Assembly (NCBI RefSeq): GCF_014205295.1
Contig: NZ_JACHNF010000001.1
Coordinates: 3,410,001-3,474,000 of the forward strand
Length of the DNA stretch: 64,000 nt
Direction: 5' to 3'
Origin: Kribbella solani
GTDB taxonomy: Bacteria; Actinomycetota; Actinomycetes; Propionibacteriales; Kribbellaceae
Both the position numbers and the translations under genes were made by a program. Of this stretch, positions 53,028 to 62,832 are shown piece after piece (position 1 is the first letter of the stretch; every line of letters begins with the position of its first letter). The notes under the pieces are model-generated. The model did not search any database and was not told where the DNA came from. It saw only the letters and a list, made by a program, of their open reading frames with translations.

Positions 53028-54913
53028 CCGCGCCACCTCTCGTCGTCGAACAGCGTCACTTCGCCACGCTCCATCAGCACGATCAGACTCAGCAGTGCGC
53101 CCCACGTCTGGAACGGCTCACTGTTCGGCTTGTCGCAAGCGGCGCCGTGCACGCTGGAGTAGTTCTCGTGGATGTGCCGGTGCTCGTTCCACTCCTTCAG
53201 CACCAGCCGCGAACTCCCCTCGGCCAGCCAGGTGGCGGCGTCCTTCTCACCTGCACGCAGCAGCCCGAGGTAGACCAGGAAGTTCACCGGCGGCCAGGCA
53301 CGCAGCTCCCAGTACGACGTGTCCTTGAGCTGGATCGGCTCGTGCCGCGGCGACGTCGGCAAGATCCACTCGCCACCGAACCCGTCATCGGTCAACAGGT
53401 GCTCGGACAGCATCCGCCCAGCGCGCTCCCCCGTACCTACTCCGGCCAGCAGGGGGTAGAAGCTCATTGTCGACAGCCGCTCTGTCACCAGGCCGGTGTC
53501 AGTCCGACGGCTCCGATAAATCCCACTCAGCTCGTCCCACAACGTCTCCATTGCGCGTACGACGGTTTGCCGGCGCTCGCGCAGTTCAGCAGCTACCGCT
53601 GTCTCGCCGAGGAGGTCCGCGATGTCTGCCAGCGCCTCACAGTCGGCGGCGTACAGGCTGTTCATCCCGACGTCGTGCGCGGCGAGCAGACTCTTCTCCT
53701 GGTCGAACGGAACGTCGTCGAACACCGGATGCCCGTCCCACCCGGTCTCACAGGTCGCCCCGAAGTGCTGGTGGATGCGCGGAATGTCCTGCGGCGACGG
53801 GTACTCCGCGTCGAAGTACGTCGACCCCGCGCACAACAGCTCGCCGTCACGGCGTACGCGCCACCACCAGCGGTTCCAGGACAGCAGCGCCTCGAAGGTC
53901 TCCGCCAGGAACCACCTGTCGCCGAACCGCCGGTAAAGCTCCAGAACGGTCAGCGAACCGACCGGCGGCTGCGAGCCGTCGTACGTCTTCCGGCCGGTGC
54001 CCTGCTCGACGTTCGGGACGAAACCGTCCGGGGTGCGGGCGCGGAGCATCTCGACCACGTTCAAGTACGCGACCGGCTTGCTGTTCGGCGCCGCGAGGAG
54101 CGCGTTGAAGAACGCGTCCCAGCAGAACAACGCGTACCCACCGCGCTTGCCGACGTTCCACAACCGGCTGACGGTGGTGATCACCCGCGCCGTGGCCGGC
54201 TCGTAGATCGTGTTCCACGAGATCGCGTCCCGAACGATCTCGTGGTGCTGAGCGATCTCGTCCTGCCTTGCGGTCTCGTGGTGCTGGGCCGGCGGTTCCG
54301 AACTTGCCGCGCCGAGGTCCGCCGCCGCGGTCGCGACGATCCCCGCGATCTCGGTCAGGCTCCGCACACGACCGGTCGACACCCCGACCACCCGCGAGAG
54401 GTCGACGGCAAGGTACGGACCATCGATGTCACAGTACGGATCGTCAACGTGCTCGCCGGTCGTGAAGACCTCCACGACCCGATCGCCGGTCGCGCGAATC
54501 CGATCGCCCTCACGCACCACCACGCCGGCGCGATTCCAGAGATAGCTGACCCCGACCGTCAGCAGCGCGCTCTGCTGCTGATTGGCCGACGGCGTCACCA
54601 GCGCCACCAGGTCATCACCAGCATGCGCGGTCTGGACCCGAACAGTGATTCCGGCCCAGCTGACAGTCGTCTCGGTGTAGCTTCCGTCGTACGCGTGCGG
54701 GCCGAGCGTCACCGTCTCCGCGCCTTCGGTCCGCCGCCCGATCTGCGCGGTCCGCAGCGACGTCCCGCGGTAGTACTCCTTCAGCCCGAAGGACAGGCCG
54801 AGCGCGTCGGGGAGCAGGACCTGGGTCAGGACACTGCGCGTGTCCCAGGTGTTCCAGCCGCGCCCCACCTCGTTCTGGAGCCGGTCGTAAGCCGCCGTAC
54901 TCTCGTTCGTCAT
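53024..54913 (-). CDS. GH63-like (mannosyl/glucosylglycerate hydrolase type) glycoside hydrolase
   Basis: A 629-residue cytoplasmic enzyme with an (alpha/alpha)6-barrel C-terminal domain: LWNVGKRGGYALFCWDAFF, VPNVEQGTGRKTYDGSQPP, MNSLYAADCEALADIA, and PTSPRHEPIQLKDTSYWELRAWPPVNFLVYLGL. These follow the GH63/MGH pattern, where the WD...F Asp and a Glu near the C-terminus act as acid and base. No signal peptide. It heads the three-gene operon. The sugar is unknown. Confidence 0.8.
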   Translation of the reverse strand: MTNESTAAYDRLQNEVGRGWNTWDTRSVLTQVLLPDALGLSFGLKEYYRGTSLRTAQIGRRTEGAETVTLGPHAYDGSYTETTVSWAGITVRVQTAHAGDDLVALVTPSANQQQSALLTVGVSYLWNRAGVVVREGDRIRATGDRVVEVFTTGEHVDDPYCDIDGPYLAVDLSRVVGVSTGRVRSLTEIAGIVATAAADLGAASSEPPAQHHETARQDEIAQHHEIVRDAISWNTIYEPATARVITTVSRLWNVGKRGGYALFCWDAFFNALLAAPNSKPVAYLNVVEMLRARTPDGFVPNVEQGTGRKTYDGSQPPVGSLTVLELYRRFGDRWFLAETFEALLSWNRWWWRVRRDGELLCAGSTYFDAEYPSPQDIPRIHQHFGATCETGWDGHPVFDDVPFDQEKSLLAAHDVGMNSLYAADCEALADIADLLGETAVAAELRERRQTVVRAMETLWDELSGIYRSRRTDTGLVTERLSTMSFYPLLAGVGTGERAGRMLSEHLLTDDGFGGEWILPTSPRHEPIQLKDTSYWELRAWPPVNFLVYLGLLRAGEKDAATWLAEGSSRLVLKEWNEHRHIHENYSSVHGAACDKPNSEPFQTWGALLSLIVLMERGEVTLFDDERWRG

Positions 54914-54970
54914 AGCACCAGCCTGGCATCGCCGGCCTGGCTAATACGAATTACTCGGCGCGTTACCGGA

Positions 54971-55582
54971 TCACTTCACCGCGAGTACGCCGTGCGTCAC
55001 CAACTCGACACCGATCGCGAGCGTGAGGAACCCGATGATCCGGCTGAGGGCGCCCAGACCGGTCGGACCGAGCTTGTCGACCAGCGGCGTACCGAACCGG
55101 AGCATCAGCGCGACCAGCGCGGCCAGGACCAGCGCCGCCACGATCACGCTCAGCCGGTTGGTGATCCCCGGGTGCCGCGCGGTCAGCGCGATCACCACCC
55201 CGATCGCACCCGGACCGGCGATCAGCGGCAAGGCCATCGGCGAGAACGACACGTCCGGCTTGGCGACGCCATGCGTCTTCTCGTCGTCGGTCAGCGCCTG
55301 CCGGGACACGATCATCCCGAAACCGGAGTGCGCGACGACCAGGCCGCCGGCGATCTGCAGCGCCGGCAGACCGATGCCCAGGCCTTCCAGCACCAGCGTG
55401 CCGAGCAGCGCGAACACGGTCAGGATGCCGAGCACGTAGACCCCGGTCATCACCGCCTGCCGCTTCATCGCGGCCCGGTCGACGCCTTCGGTCAGCCCCG
55501 CGAACGTGGCCAGCGCACCGATCGGGTTCGTGATCGGCAACAGTGCGGCCAGCGCTGAAACCGCAACGTGTACGGGCTCCAC
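54971..55582 (-). CDS. MarC family membrane protein
   Basis: A 203-residue, six-helix MarC/NAAT-type protein: ALAALLPITNPIGALATFAGLTEG at the start, then PLIAGPGAIGVVIALTA and the C-terminal LGALSRIIGFLTLAIGVELVTHG. The two PxxxP/N and GPG motifs are family-typical. E. coli MarC is not a resistance pump despite its name; function unresolved. Confidence 0.9.
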   Translation of the reverse strand: MEPVHVAVSALAALLPITNPIGALATFAGLTEGVDRAAMKRQAVMTGVYVLGILTVFALLGTLVLEGLGIGLPALQIAGGLVVAHSGFGMIVSRQALTDDEKTHGVAKPDVSFSPMALPLIAGPGAIGVVIALTARHPGITNRLSVIVAALVLAALVALMLRFGTPLVDKLGPTGLGALSRIIGFLTLAIGVELVTHGVLAVK

Positions 55583-55622
55583 GGTCGGGAGCGTACACCT
55601 CCGAACCTACAAGTCGGGCGCC

Positions 55623-56615
55623 TTACAACGGCGGTTCGACGTACCAGCGCGGCAACTGATCCGGCTGAAGGTCCGTCGCGTCGCCGGGGCGCGACAACGT
55701 GAGGATCGCCTGCTGGATCTCCGGGCGTTCGTTCAGCGCGTCCTCGATCGTGTACAGGCGGGCGGCCACCTCCGACTCGACGTCGTTGCCGACGACATCG
55801 ACCGCGGCGACCAGGAAGATCCGGTCCGCGCCGACCCACTCCATGTGCAGGAACGTCACCCGCTCGATGTCGTGGTGGTCGAGCAGCGCGCGCAGTACCC
55901 GGTTCCGTGCCAGTGGGGTGACCGCCTCACCGGTCAGGAAATCCAGGTTCCGGCTGATCAGGAACAGCGCCACGACGCCGAGCAGTACGCCGACCACGAT
56001 CGAGCCGATCGCGTCCCAGATCGCGTTGCCGGTCAGTTGGTGCAGGAAGATCGCGACGCCGGCGATCAGGATGCCGATCAGCGCGGACAGGTCCTCGACG
56101 AACACCGCGCGGAGGACCGGGTTCGAGGTGAGTCGCACGTACCGCCACGGCCTCAGCATCCGCTGCAGCGCACCGGCCTTGGTCTGTCGCATTGCCTGGG
56201 TGAACGAGATCCCTTCCAGTACGAACGAGACACCGAGCACCGCGTACGCCCAACCGTACGACGTGCTTTCCGCCTCGCCGTGCTCGAGCGACTGGATGCC
56301 GTGCCACACCGACACCGCGGCGCCCACGGTGAACAGGCCGAACGCGGCGAACATCGACCAGACATAGCCAACCCGCCCGTATCCGAGTGGGTGCTTCCGG
56401 TCAGCCGGTTTCCGCGCCCGCCGCTCCCCGACCAGCAGGAAGATCTCGTTGCCGGTGTCAGCCCAGGAGTGCGCCGACTCAGCCGCCATCGACGCCGAAC
56501 CGGTGATCACCGCGACGATCGTCTTCGCGACCGCGATCAACAGATTCGCCGTGAGCGCAACCAGAACCGTCAGGAGGCTCTCACTCCCACCCTCCACCTC
56601 GCCGGTACCACTCAC
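55623..56615 (-). CDS. Cation diffusion facilitator (CDF) family transporter
   Basis: A 330-residue CDF protein with six membrane segments and a cytoplasmic ferredoxin-like end. Helix 2 has [16 protein letters not shown] (HSxxD), the metal site typical of Zn/Co/Fe exporters; helix 5 has [12 protein letters not shown] (ED rather than HD), as in Mn/Fe-type or degenerate members. [19 protein letters not shown] is the conserved loop. It probably exports a divalent metal by proton exchange. Start is GTG. Confidence 0.9.
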   Translation of the reverse strand: MSGTGEVEGGSESLLTVLVALTANLLIAVAKTIVAVITGSASMAAESAHSWADTGNEIFLLVGERRARKPADRKHPLGYGRVGYVWSMFAAFGLFTVGAAVSVWHGIQSLEHGEAESTSYGWAYAVLGVSFVLEGISFTQAMRQTKAGALQRMLRPWRYVRLTSNPVLRAVFVEDLSALIGILIAGVAIFLHQLTGNAIWDAIGSIVVGVLLGVVALFLISRNLDFLTGEAVTPLARNRVLRALLDHHDIERVTFLHMEWVGADRIFLVAAVDVVGNDVESEVAARLYTIEDALNERPEIQQAILTLSRPGDATDLQPDQLPRWYVEPPL

Positions 56616-56627
56616 AACTCCGACACT

Positions 56628-56721
56628 AGGTCATCCGGCCAGCACCATCTGGTACCACGCACACATCTGACAACAGGTCATCCGGTTGAATTCATCTGGC
56701 ACCGCGCGCACATCTGAGTCA
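56628..56721. repeat. Two tandem 47-bp repeats
   Basis: Units starting at 56628 and 56675 share AGGTCATCCGG, CATCTGG and CACATCTGA in the same order. They occupy the space between the CDF gene and the response regulator. Function not evident. Confidence 0.75.
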
Positions 56722-56732
56722 TTCAGTCGGCT

Positions 56733-57353
56733 TCACCTGGTCGGCCGGATGATGCGTTGCTCGATCGCGCGGTTGACCGCGCCGGCCCGGTTGTCGACCT
56801 CCAGCTTCGAGTAGATGTGCGCGAGGTGCGACTTGACCGTGGCCTCACTGACGAACAGCAGCTTGGCCAGGTCGCGGTTGGACTTACCGCTGGCGAGCAG
56901 GGTGAGGATCTCCACCTCCCGCTCGGTCAGCGTCGGCCCGGAGCGCCGCATCAGCCGGGCAGCGACCGCCGGCGCCAGCACGGTCTCGCCGCGCGCGGTA
57001 CCGCGGATGGCCCGGAACAGATCCTCCGGCGGCGCATCCTTCAGCAGGTACCCGGAAGCTCCCGCGTCGATCGCGCTCATGATGTCGGCCTCGGTGTCGT
57101 AGGTCGTCAGCACCAGCACGTACGGCGGGTCCGGCAGCGCCCGCAACCGTGCGGTCGCCTCGGCACCACCCGCGCCGGCGCCGAGGTTGAGGTCCATCAG
57201 CACCACATCCGGGTGGAACGCCGCGACGAGCTGCTCGGCACTGTTCGCATCCGGGGCCTCGCCGACCACGGACAGATCCTCCTGCCCTTCGAGCAACGCG
57301 CGCACCCCGGCCCGTACGACCGGGTGGTCGTCGACCAGAGCCACCCGGATCAC
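56733..57353 (-). CDS. NarL/FixJ-type response regulator
   Basis: A 206-residue two-component regulator: receiver domain with phospho-acceptor Asp54 (VVLMDLNLG) and acidic pocket VDDH, conserved LKDAPPE Lys region, and a LuxR HTH (LTEREVEILTLLASGKSNRDLAKLLFVSEATVK with SHLAHIYSKLEV). The start overlaps by four bases the stop of the kinase gene upstream. The targets are unknown. Confidence 0.94.
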   Translation of the reverse strand: MIRVALVDDHPVVRAGVRALLEGQEDLSVVGEAPDANSAEQLVAAFHPDVVLMDLNLGAGAGGAEATARLRALPDPPYVLVLTTYDTEADIMSAIDAGASGYLLKDAPPEDLFRAIRGTARGETVLAPAVAARLMRRSGPTLTEREVEILTLLASGKSNRDLAKLLFVSEATVKSHLAHIYSKLEVDNRAGAVNRAIEQRIIRPTR

Positions 57354-58537
57354 GGGCTCTCCTTCGTCGCCCGGAGCGGGACCGACGCGGCCAGCGCGGT
57401 TCCCTCGCCCGGTTCACTCTCAAGCACCAGCGTTCCTCCCAGTTGTTTCAGCCGGTCACGGATTCCGGCCAGACCGTGTCCGCGGTCGGAATCGATCTTG
57501 GCACGAGATCGCGGAAGGCCGCGGCCGTTATCCACAACGTCGAGGACGACGGCATCGGGCTGGTAGGTGAGCGTCACGACAGCCGATTCCGCGGCCGCGT
57601 GTTCGAGTACGTTCGCGAGCGCGCCGCGGGCCGTACGCAGCAGAGCGGTCTCCACCTCGGAGTCGAGCGTCACGGGCGTACCGTGCACCTGCATGCGGAC
57701 CTCGACCGGGCTGTGCGCCGCCAGCCGCTCACAAGTGCGGCGGAGCGCCTCTGGTAGGCCGACCACCAACTCTGCCGGTGCCAGGTCCCGGACCACCCGC
57801 CTGGCCTCATCGAGCCCGTCACGTGCGGTGGCAGCTGCCTGAGCGGCGTGCTGTCGCGCCGCAGCAGGCTTGTCGTCCCACTCACGCTCAGCCGCCTGGA
57901 GCAACAAGTTGATGCTGGAAAGGCCCTGCGCCACGCTGTCGTGGATCTCGCGAGACAACCGGGCCCGCTCCGCCAGTACGCCGGCCTGGTGCTGTGCGTC
58001 GACCAGATCACCCTGGGCGGCGCTCAGGTCGTCCAGCAACGCCTGCCGCGCCAGTGCGTCCCGCTCCAGCGCCCGATAGGCGCCTACGGCAAGCACCGCG
58101 ATGCAGACCGGTCCCAGCACGATGGTCGGATCGACCCGGTCAGCCATGCGGGTCCACTGCACCACCGTGACCACCACCATGCCCGCTACGACCACGCAGG
58201 CCGGCCGGAACGACAGGACCCGCAGGGCAACGAACGAGAGTGGCACGGCGCACCAGGCGAACGAGGGCGCCAACAGGACCAGCAGGAACCACTCCAGCAC
58301 CAGCAACGCCAGCCAGACCCGGCTGTTGAGCAGGCGGTAGGCGGCGTACGTCGCCAGCAGCACCGCGGCGCCCGCGAGCACCCACGGCGCCCGGTCACCG
58401 AAGCCATGGCCGGTCAGGTAGCGCACCGCGGAGGCCAGCACGAGGACGACCAGCGCCGCGTGCAGCGCTGTCGCCAGTCGGTGCGCGTGGCCCAGGATCG
58501 CCGGACTGCGGGTCGCCGGACTGTGTGCAGTGGTCAT
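57350..58537 (-). CDS. Sensor histidine kinase (HisKA_3 type)
   Basis: A 395-residue membrane kinase with about five N-terminal membrane segments and no large extracellular loop, then a HisKA_3 dimerisation helix with the phospho-acceptor in LSREIHDSVAQGLSSINLLL and an HATPase domain (NVLEHAAAES, DVVDNGRGLP, GHGLAGIRDRLKQLGG). The signal is probably membrane-related. The start at 58537 has AGGA close by; the open frame extends further. It is coupled to the response regulator and divergent from the SMP-30-like gene. Confidence 0.92.
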   Translation of the reverse strand: MTTAHSPATRSPAILGHAHRLATALHAALVVLVLASAVRYLTGHGFGDRAPWVLAGAAVLLATYAAYRLLNSRVWLALLVLEWFLLVLLAPSFAWCAVPLSFVALRVLSFRPACVVVAGMVVVTVVQWTRMADRVDPTIVLGPVCIAVLAVGAYRALERDALARQALLDDLSAAQGDLVDAQHQAGVLAERARLSREIHDSVAQGLSSINLLLQAAEREWDDKPAAARQHAAQAAATARDGLDEARRVVRDLAPAELVVGLPEALRRTCERLAAHSPVEVRMQVHGTPVTLDSEVETALLRTARGALANVLEHAAAESAVVTLTYQPDAVVLDVVDNGRGLPRSRAKIDSDRGHGLAGIRDRLKQLGGTLVLESEPGEGTALAASVPLRATKESP

Positions 58538-58714
58538 GTCCTGCCGATCGTAGGCCGGAAAGTGCCGGTTCCGAATCATCCGTTCGGCTAGCCGTTGCTG
58601 GCCGAACGCCTGTCGTGCCGACGGCCGCGGGGACGGAGGCTGGAAGCAGTTCGGAACCGATCCGCACTCCCCGACCGACTGATTCGCACTCCTGACCGAC
58701 TGAGAGGCCCGCAC

Positions 58715-59671
58715 ATGTCCGTCCGTACGCTGTCCGCCACCCTCGCGCTGTCCGCCACGCTGCTCGGCCTCGGGGCCTCGACCGCGTCCGCGGCCCGCCC
58801 GAGCAGCTACGAGCTACCTGGTGACCCCGGTGGGTCGAAGTTCGAGGGCATCGGGTTCGACGCCCGGACGCAGACCCACTACGTGTCCGAGACCACCGGC
58901 GGCGAGATCCACCGCGGCCAACTGCGGAGCGGCGCCGCCGCGGAGTGGCTGCGCGGCGACGGCACCGACGGCCGCTGGACCGCCCGTGGTGTCAACGTCG
59001 ACTCCCAGGGCCGGGTGTATGTCGCCGGTGGCCCGAACGGGATCGACCACCCTGGCGCGCCAGATCTCTGGGTGTACGACCGCGACGGCCGGCTGCTCGC
59101 CGCGTTGCGCACCGGCGTACCGAACGCGTTCCTGAACGATCTGGTGATCGGGCCGGACGGCGCGGCGTACGTGACCAACTCCAACGCCCCGCAGGTCTTC
59201 CGGGTCGCCGAGCAGCACGGCCAGTGGAGCATCAAGACCTGGGCCGACGCGACCGGCACGATCGAGACGGCGACCGGCTTCAACCTGGGCGGCATCGTCG
59301 TGTCACCCGACCGCAAGGCGCTGGTAGTGGCCCAAGGCAACGTCGGCAAGCTCTGGCGCTTCGACCTGCGAACCGGCAAGGCCACCGCGGTCGACACCGC
59401 CGGGGCCAACCTGGTCGACGCCGACGGACTCGTGCAGCAAGGCACGAGCCTGTGGGTCGTCCGGAACTTCTCCCGGGTGCTGAGCACACTGCGACTCGCA
59501 CCTGACGGCCGGACCGCGCGGCTGCTGTCGGCGACACCGACCGACCCGGACCGGGTGCTGACGACCGCGAAGCTGGCACAGGGACGGCTGCTGGTGGTGG
59601 ACAGCAAGTTCGACGAGGCGACCGCCGTTCCGCCGTACCAGGTCATCACCATGAACCCGCCGCGCCGATGA
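58715..59671 (+). CDS. Secreted SMP-30/gluconolactonase-like beta-propeller protein
   Basis: A 318-residue exported protein. The signal peptide SVRTLSATLALSATLLGLGASTASA ends AAR near residue 28. The rest is a six-bladed SMP-30-like propeller (FEGIGFDARTQTHYVSET, GVNVDSQGRVYVAG, NAFLNDLVIGPDGAAYVTNS, GFNLGGIVVSPD). Metal-ligand positions of SMP-30 (Glu/Asn/Asn/Asp) are partly recognisable. Its stop overlaps the ankyrin gene's start by four bases, so the two act together; substrate unknown. Confidence 0.82.
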   Translation: MSVRTLSATLALSATLLGLGASTASAARPSSYELPGDPGGSKFEGIGFDARTQTHYVSETTGGEIHRGQLRSGAAAEWLRGDGTDGRWTARGVNVDSQGRVYVAGGPNGIDHPGAPDLWVYDRDGRLLAALRTGVPNAFLNDLVIGPDGAAYVTNSNAPQVFRVAEQHGQWSIKTWADATGTIETATGFNLGGIVVSPDRKALVVAQGNVGKLWRFDLRTGKATAVDTAGANLVDADGLVQQGTSLWVVRNFSRVLSTLRLAPDGRTARLLSATPTDPDRVLTTAKLAQGRLLVVDSKFDEATAVPPYQVITMNPPRR

Positions 59672-60987
59672 AGCGCCGCCCGATCGCCGTGGTCGCCGTC
59701 CTGCTGATGGCGGTGACCACCGCGTGTTCCACTGAGACCAGCAGTACACCGAGTCCCGCCACGCCAACCTCAGCTCCGACCACCGGAGCTGCCTCCGAGC
59801 CCAGCCCTGAGGCCAGCTCTCGGGCCAGCTCCGGGGCGAGCGCTGGGGCCGGCTCGGTGCCTGCGACGCCGCCACCGACCGCGAGGAGTACGCCAGTGCC
59901 GTCTACGCTCGACCGCCAGCTGATCGCCGCCGCCTGGAAGAACGACGTCGCCGAGGCCAAGCGCCTGATCGCGGCCGGTGCGAACGTCAACGCGACCGAC
60001 GACACCGTGCAGAGCGCGTTCCTGATCGCCGCCAGCGAGGGCTACCTGCAGCTGCTCGACCTGACCCTGGCCAACGGCGCGGACATTCGCGGTCTGGACA
60101 GCTACCACGGCACCGCACTGATCCGCGCGGCTGAGCGTGGTCATGCGGCCGTCGTCGGCCGGCTGATCCAGGCGGGCGTAGCGGTGGACCACGTCAACAA
60201 CCTGGGCTGGACCGCGCTGCACGAGGCGATCCTGCTCGGCAAGGGCACCCCGGAGTACATCGACACGGTCCGGCTGCTGATCGCCGCCGGAGCGGACCGT
60301 GACAAGCCCGCCGCCAAGGACGGCACTACTCCGGTGCAGGGCGCCAAGGAGCGCGGCCAAACCGAGGTGAGCGCCGTGCTGGGCACCAAGGCGCCCGCGA
60401 ATGCGTTGCTGGGTGCAGCGACCTCCGGTGACGCCAACAAGGTCGCCGCCGCGCTGGCGGCGGGCGCATCGATCGAGTCCCGCGACGACCACCGGCGTAC
60501 GCCGCTGTTGCTGGCCGCGCTCAACGACCGAGTGGACGCCGCCCGGCTGTTGGTGGAGCTAGGCGCCAACCCGGATGCGCAGGACGACCGGCAGGACTCC
60601 GCCTGGCTCGTCACCGGGGTCACCGGCAGCGTGGCGATGCTGGAGACCCTGCTGCCGGCCAGCCCGGACCTGACGCTGCGGAATCGGTTCGGCGGCATCT
60701 CGGTCATCCCGGCCAGCGAGCGCGGCCACGTGGAGTACGTGCGCCGAGTGGTCCAGACCAAGATCAACGTCAACCACGTCAACAACCTTGGTTGGACCGC
60801 GCTGCTGGAGGCGATCATCCTCGGCAAGGGCACCAAACCGTGGCGGGAGATCGTCCAGGTCCTGCTCGACGCCGGCGCCAACCCCAACCTCGCCGACACC
60901 GACGGAGTCACCCCGCTCCAGCACGCCGAGTCACGCGGCTACGACCAGATCGCGAAGACCCTCCGTACCGCGGGAGCCCGCCAATGA
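59668..60987 (+). CDS. Ankyrin-repeat lipoprotein
   Basis: A 439-residue probable lipoprotein: signal MKRRPIAVVAVLLMAVTTAC with lipid-modified Cys20, a Pro/Ser/Thr/Ala linker to about residue 75, then ankyrin repeats. The repeats form two similar halves: HVNNLGWTALHEAILLGKGT in the first and HVNNLGWTALLEAIILGKGT in the second, about 200 residues apart, so the domain arose by duplication. It is coupled to the SMP-30-like gene. It probably binds a protein on the outer face of the membrane. Confidence 0.85.
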   Translation: MKRRPIAVVAVLLMAVTTACSTETSSTPSPATPTSAPTTGAASEPSPEASSRASSGASAGAGSVPATPPPTARSTPVPSTLDRQLIAAAWKNDVAEAKRLIAAGANVNATDDTVQSAFLIAASEGYLQLLDLTLANGADIRGLDSYHGTALIRAAERGHAAVVGRLIQAGVAVDHVNNLGWTALHEAILLGKGTPEYIDTVRLLIAAGADRDKPAAKDGTTPVQGAKERGQTEVSAVLGTKAPANALLGAATSGDANKVAAALAAGASIESRDDHRRTPLLLAALNDRVDAARLLVELGANPDAQDDRQDSAWLVTGVTGSVAMLETLLPASPDLTLRNRFGGISVIPASERGHVEYVRRVVQTKINVNHVNNLGWTALLEAIILGKGTKPWREIVQVLLDAGANPNLADTDGVTPLQHAESRGYDQIAKTLRTAGARQ

Positions 60988-60993
60988 CGCCGA

Positions 60994-62739
60994 TCAGTCG
61001 CGGATGAGGCAACGGGATGGCAGCTCGAACCAGCGCAGGTGGTCGAACTCGCGGTTCACCCGGCCGTCGGGATCGGACGGGTTGTCCGCGCAGGTGGCGA
61101 CCAGGTCGCGGGCCTCGGCCAAGTACCCGTCGAGGGCCGATTCGGGAGCCGTGTGATCGTGGCGCGGGTACCGGAGCCTGCCGTCGGCGTCGTACCCGAC
61201 CTGCGAGAGCCGCATCGGCGGTTCGACCGGACCGCGGTGATGCCGCCACAGACCGTTGGCCGGATCGAAGCGGTAGTCGCCGAGCAGCCGCCAGCCGTCG
61301 CGGGCGACCAGCTTGACCGCCTCGACCACGTACGTGAAGACCGCTTCCGAGATGAAGTAGTTGAAGTTGACCCGCACCCAGCCCGGCTTGATCCCCTCGC
61401 AGCCGTGCAGGATCTCCTCCTCGAACTCGTGCGAACGATCCAGGTCGATGCCCAGCAGCGCGTGACCGTACGGACCGGCGCACGAACAGCCGCCCCGCGA
61501 CTGAATCCCGAACAGGTCGTTCAGCAGCGCGACCACGAAGTTGTGGTGCAGGTACCGCCCCGACGGCGCCTTCACCACGAAAGACACGATCGACAACCGC
61601 TCGGCATCCAGATTGCCGAGGATCTGGAGGTTCGGCTCGTCCTTCCACGCGTCGACCGCACGCCGCAGGTACGCGTTCTCGTGCGCGCGGATCACCTCGA
61701 TCCCGACCGCCTGCTTCAGCTGGAACGCCAGGCCGGCGCGGATCGACCCGATGATCGCAGGCGTCCCGCCCTCCTCGCGGTGCACCGGATCGTCGAGATA
61801 CCGGTGCTCCAACGGGTTCACGTACGCGACGGTCCCGCCGCCCGGCACATCCGGTACCCGGTTGCGCAGCAGCTCCCGGCGGGCCACGAGTACACCCGGC
61901 GTACCGGGGCCGCCGATCAGCTTGTGCGGACTGAGGAAGATCGCGTCCTTGTACGCGAGCGGATCGTCCTGCTGACCGCCGTACATGTCGATCTCGATGT
62001 ACGGCGCCGCGGCCGCGAAATCCCAGAACGACAACGCACCGTACCGATGCAGTAGCGCCGACACCCGGTGCGTGTTGCTGACGATCCCGGTGACGTTGCT
62101 CGCTGCCGAGAAGGACCCGATCTTCAGCGGGCGATCGGCGTACTCGCGCAGTCGTGACTCCAGCTGCCCGATGTCGATGTGACCGTCCTGGTCCTGGCTG
62201 ATCATCACCACGTCGGCGATCGACTCACGCCAGGGCAACTCGTTCGAGTGGTGCTCGTACGGGCCGATGAACACCACCGGACGCTGCTCCGGCGGGATCT
62301 GATCGGTCAGGTGGTAGGTGTCGTCCAGCTCGGCGGGAATCCGCAGCCCCATCACGCCGATCAGCTTGTCGATCGCGCCGGTCGCACCGGAGCCGCAGAA
62401 GATCACCGCGGTCGCGTCGTCGCCGCCGACGCTGGTGTGGATGATCCGCCGGGCGTCCTCACGCAACCGGGTGGTTTGCAGACCGGTCCCGCTCGACTCG
62501 GTGTGCGTGTTCGCGTACCGCGGCAGCACCTCGGCGCGGATGAAGTCCTCAAGGAAGGTCAGTGCCCGGCCGGACGCGGTGTAGTCGGCGTACGTCACCC
62601 GGCGCGGACCGTACGGCCCCGGCATCACCTGGTCGTCGCCGATCACCGACGCGCGGATCTGCCGCAGCAACGGCGTCTCGGGTGGCATCCCCGGCGACAT
62701 CGCTGTCCGGCCGCCGGCCCGCTCCCCCTGGATGCTCAT
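60994..62739 (-). CDS. Class V aminotransferase / cysteine desulfurase-like protein
   Basis: A 581-residue PLP enzyme: the Schiff-base Lys in IFLSPHKLIGGPGTPG and a PLP-binding His/Asp region FWDFAAAAPYIEI. RGGCSCAGPYGH resembles the active-site cysteine loop of cysteine desulfurases, but with two Cys. A C-terminal extension (about 100 residues, DYRFDPANGLWRHH...) is not part of the usual fold. Start at 62739 (MSIQGERAGG) lacks a ribosome-binding site; ATG at 62700 is an alternative. Reaction unknown. Confidence 0.82.
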   Translation of the reverse strand: MSIQGERAGGRTAMSPGMPPETPLLRQIRASVIGDDQVMPGPYGPRRVTYADYTASGRALTFLEDFIRAEVLPRYANTHTESSGTGLQTTRLREDARRIIHTSVGGDDATAVIFCGSGATGAIDKLIGVMGLRIPAELDDTYHLTDQIPPEQRPVVFIGPYEHHSNELPWRESIADVVMISQDQDGHIDIGQLESRLREYADRPLKIGSFSAASNVTGIVSNTHRVSALLHRYGALSFWDFAAAAPYIEIDMYGGQQDDPLAYKDAIFLSPHKLIGGPGTPGVLVARRELLRNRVPDVPGGGTVAYVNPLEHRYLDDPVHREEGGTPAIIGSIRAGLAFQLKQAVGIEVIRAHENAYLRRAVDAWKDEPNLQILGNLDAERLSIVSFVVKAPSGRYLHHNFVVALLNDLFGIQSRGGCSCAGPYGHALLGIDLDRSHEFEEEILHGCEGIKPGWVRVNFNYFISEAVFTYVVEAVKLVARDGWRLLGDYRFDPANGLWRHHRGPVEPPMRLSQVGYDADGRLRYPRHDHTAPESALDGYLAEARDLVATCADNPSDPDGRVNREFDHLRWFELPSRCLIRD

Positions 62740-62832
62740 GTAGCCAGGGTAGGTCCGCGGAGTGATGTTCGTCTCGTGTGGCGACGCGGCGCTCTGGATA
62801 GGGTCGGTGCCAGTCGACCGCGAGGAGTTGGG

